DNA of 5,480 nt, from contig JALWME010000067.1 of the NCBI GenBank assembly GCA_027083995.1, positions 1 to 5,480 of the forward strand, written 5' to 3'. This document shows, piece after piece, positions 5,164 to 5,480 of this stretch. The number at the start of each line of letters is the position of its first letter. Position 1 is the stretch's first letter. The notes beneath the pieces were generated by a model. That model did no database searches. It saw nothing but the letters and a program-made list of their open reading frames with translations, and was not told the origin of the DNA. This stretch comes from Sulfurovum sp. (lineage in GTDB: Bacteria > Campylobacterota > Campylobacteria > Campylobacterales > Sulfurovaceae). The translations under genes were made by a program, and so were the position numbers.

Positions 5164-5480
5164 ATGAAAAAACATATGCAAGTAGTAAAATTTGAAACAT
5201 TAGAGAATCTGCTGATTGATGTAAGAAATACTTTGGTGTTAGTAGATAAAGATGTAGCAGATTTATTTGGAGTCGAAACAAAAGAGATCAACAAAGCAGT
5301 GAAAAATAATCCGAAAAAATTCCCAAATGGCTATATCTTGGAACTTACAAAAAATGAAAAAAATGAACTGGTGAAAAATTTTCACCGGTTCAATGCTCTA
5401 AAACACTCTACTGTTTCTCCCAAAGCTTTTACAGAAAAAGGCTTATATATGATAGCAACTATTCTAAAGAGTAAAGTTGC
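5164..5480 (+). CDS. ORF6N-domain protein, C-terminus outside window
   Basis: The plus strand is open from ATG 5164 to the right edge: 105 codons plus two bases, partial at the 3' end. Residues about 15-105 fit the ORF6N domain. LVDKDVADLFGVETKEINKAVKNN (26-49) is the helix-turn-helix-like opening, KKFPNGYILELTKNE (51-65) follows, and AFTEKGLYMIATILKSKV (88-105) is the most recognisable segment. ORF6N is found in phage antirepressor-type proteins and in many bacterial chromosomal genes, often with a variable C-terminal half that is missing here. DNA binding is expected from the family; target and role are unknown. The start is one base after the galE stop, with a ribosome site inside galE, so it may be carried on the galE transcript. 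It is visibly richer in Lys and A-runs than galE, which may reflect transfer or only protein composition. A 29-bp palindrome lies inside it. Confidence 0.8.
   Translation, partial: MKKHMQVVKFETLENLLIDVRNTLVLVDKDVADLFGVETKEINKAVKNNPKKFPNGYILELTKNEKNELVKNFHRFNALKHSTVSPKAFTEKGLYMIATILKSKV
5364..5392. repeat. 29-bp near-perfect palindrome inside the ORF6N gene
   Basis: The left arm TGAACTGGTGAAAA (5364-5377) and right arm TTTTCACCGGTTCA (5379-5392) flank a single central A. Thirteen of 14 positions are complementary, and the remaining one (T5369 with G5387) can wobble-pair in RNA. It encodes part of ELVKNFHRFN (68-77), which still reads as normal family sequence, so it is not an inserted element. 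It may be a dyad binding site or an mRNA hairpin. Confidence 0.75.

Noticed and set aside
4335..5294. Several minus-strand frames opposite galE and the ORF6N gene
   Set aside because: galE is complete with all catalytic motifs, and the ORF6N frame is family-typical. The antisense frames have no supporting features.

Overview
The window looks like ordinary chromosome from a Campylobacterota bacterium of the Sulfurovum/Sulfurimonas kind. This rests on the AT-rich sequence, the dense gene packing, a CcoI-type copper ATPase followed by CcoS and a convergent small cytochrome c553, a YfaZ-like outer-membrane protein, and -10 boxes without clear -35 partners. The assignment comes from protein character and remembered gene order, not from a database search.

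Layout, left to right. (a) Positions 1-322, minus strand: the 5' part of an unrecognised small membrane protein that runs off the left edge. (b) Positions 344-3084, plus strand: ccoI (copper P1B-type ATPase, TTG start) and ccoS, the maturation genes for cbb3-type cytochrome c oxidase. A compact stem-loop lies between them. (c) Positions 3106-3399, minus strand: a secreted monohaem cytochrome c553 converging on ccoS across a 21-bp gap. (d) Positions 3400-3502: a divergent promoter region shared with the next gene. (e) Positions 3503-4066, plus: a YfaZ-like outer-membrane protein with a signal peptide. (f) Positions 4143-5162, plus: a complete UDP-hexose 4-epimerase with its own TATAAT box and a small dyad. 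The residue that sets substrate size is Cys, which points to a bifunctional UDP-Glc/UDP-GlcNAc epimerase (Gne-like). (g) Position 5164 to the right edge, plus: the N-terminal part of an ORF6N-domain protein, starting one base after the epimerase stop and containing a 29-bp near-perfect palindrome.

How the genes work together: CcoI would move Cu(I) for the CuB site of cbb3 oxidase, CcoS helps mature the same enzyme, and cytochrome c553 is a plausible periplasmic electron carrier to it. Together they form a microaerobic respiration module. The epimerase would supply UDP-Gal and possibly UDP-GalNAc for surface glycans. The ORF6N gene is the accessory-looking element; this family is shared with phages and mobile DNA.

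I see no tRNA, rRNA, CRISPR array, insertion sequence or intact prophage, and no gene-free stretch over 300 bases. I found no clear new system. The points most worth a second look are the palindrome and position of the ORF6N gene and the Cys gatekeeper in the epimerase.
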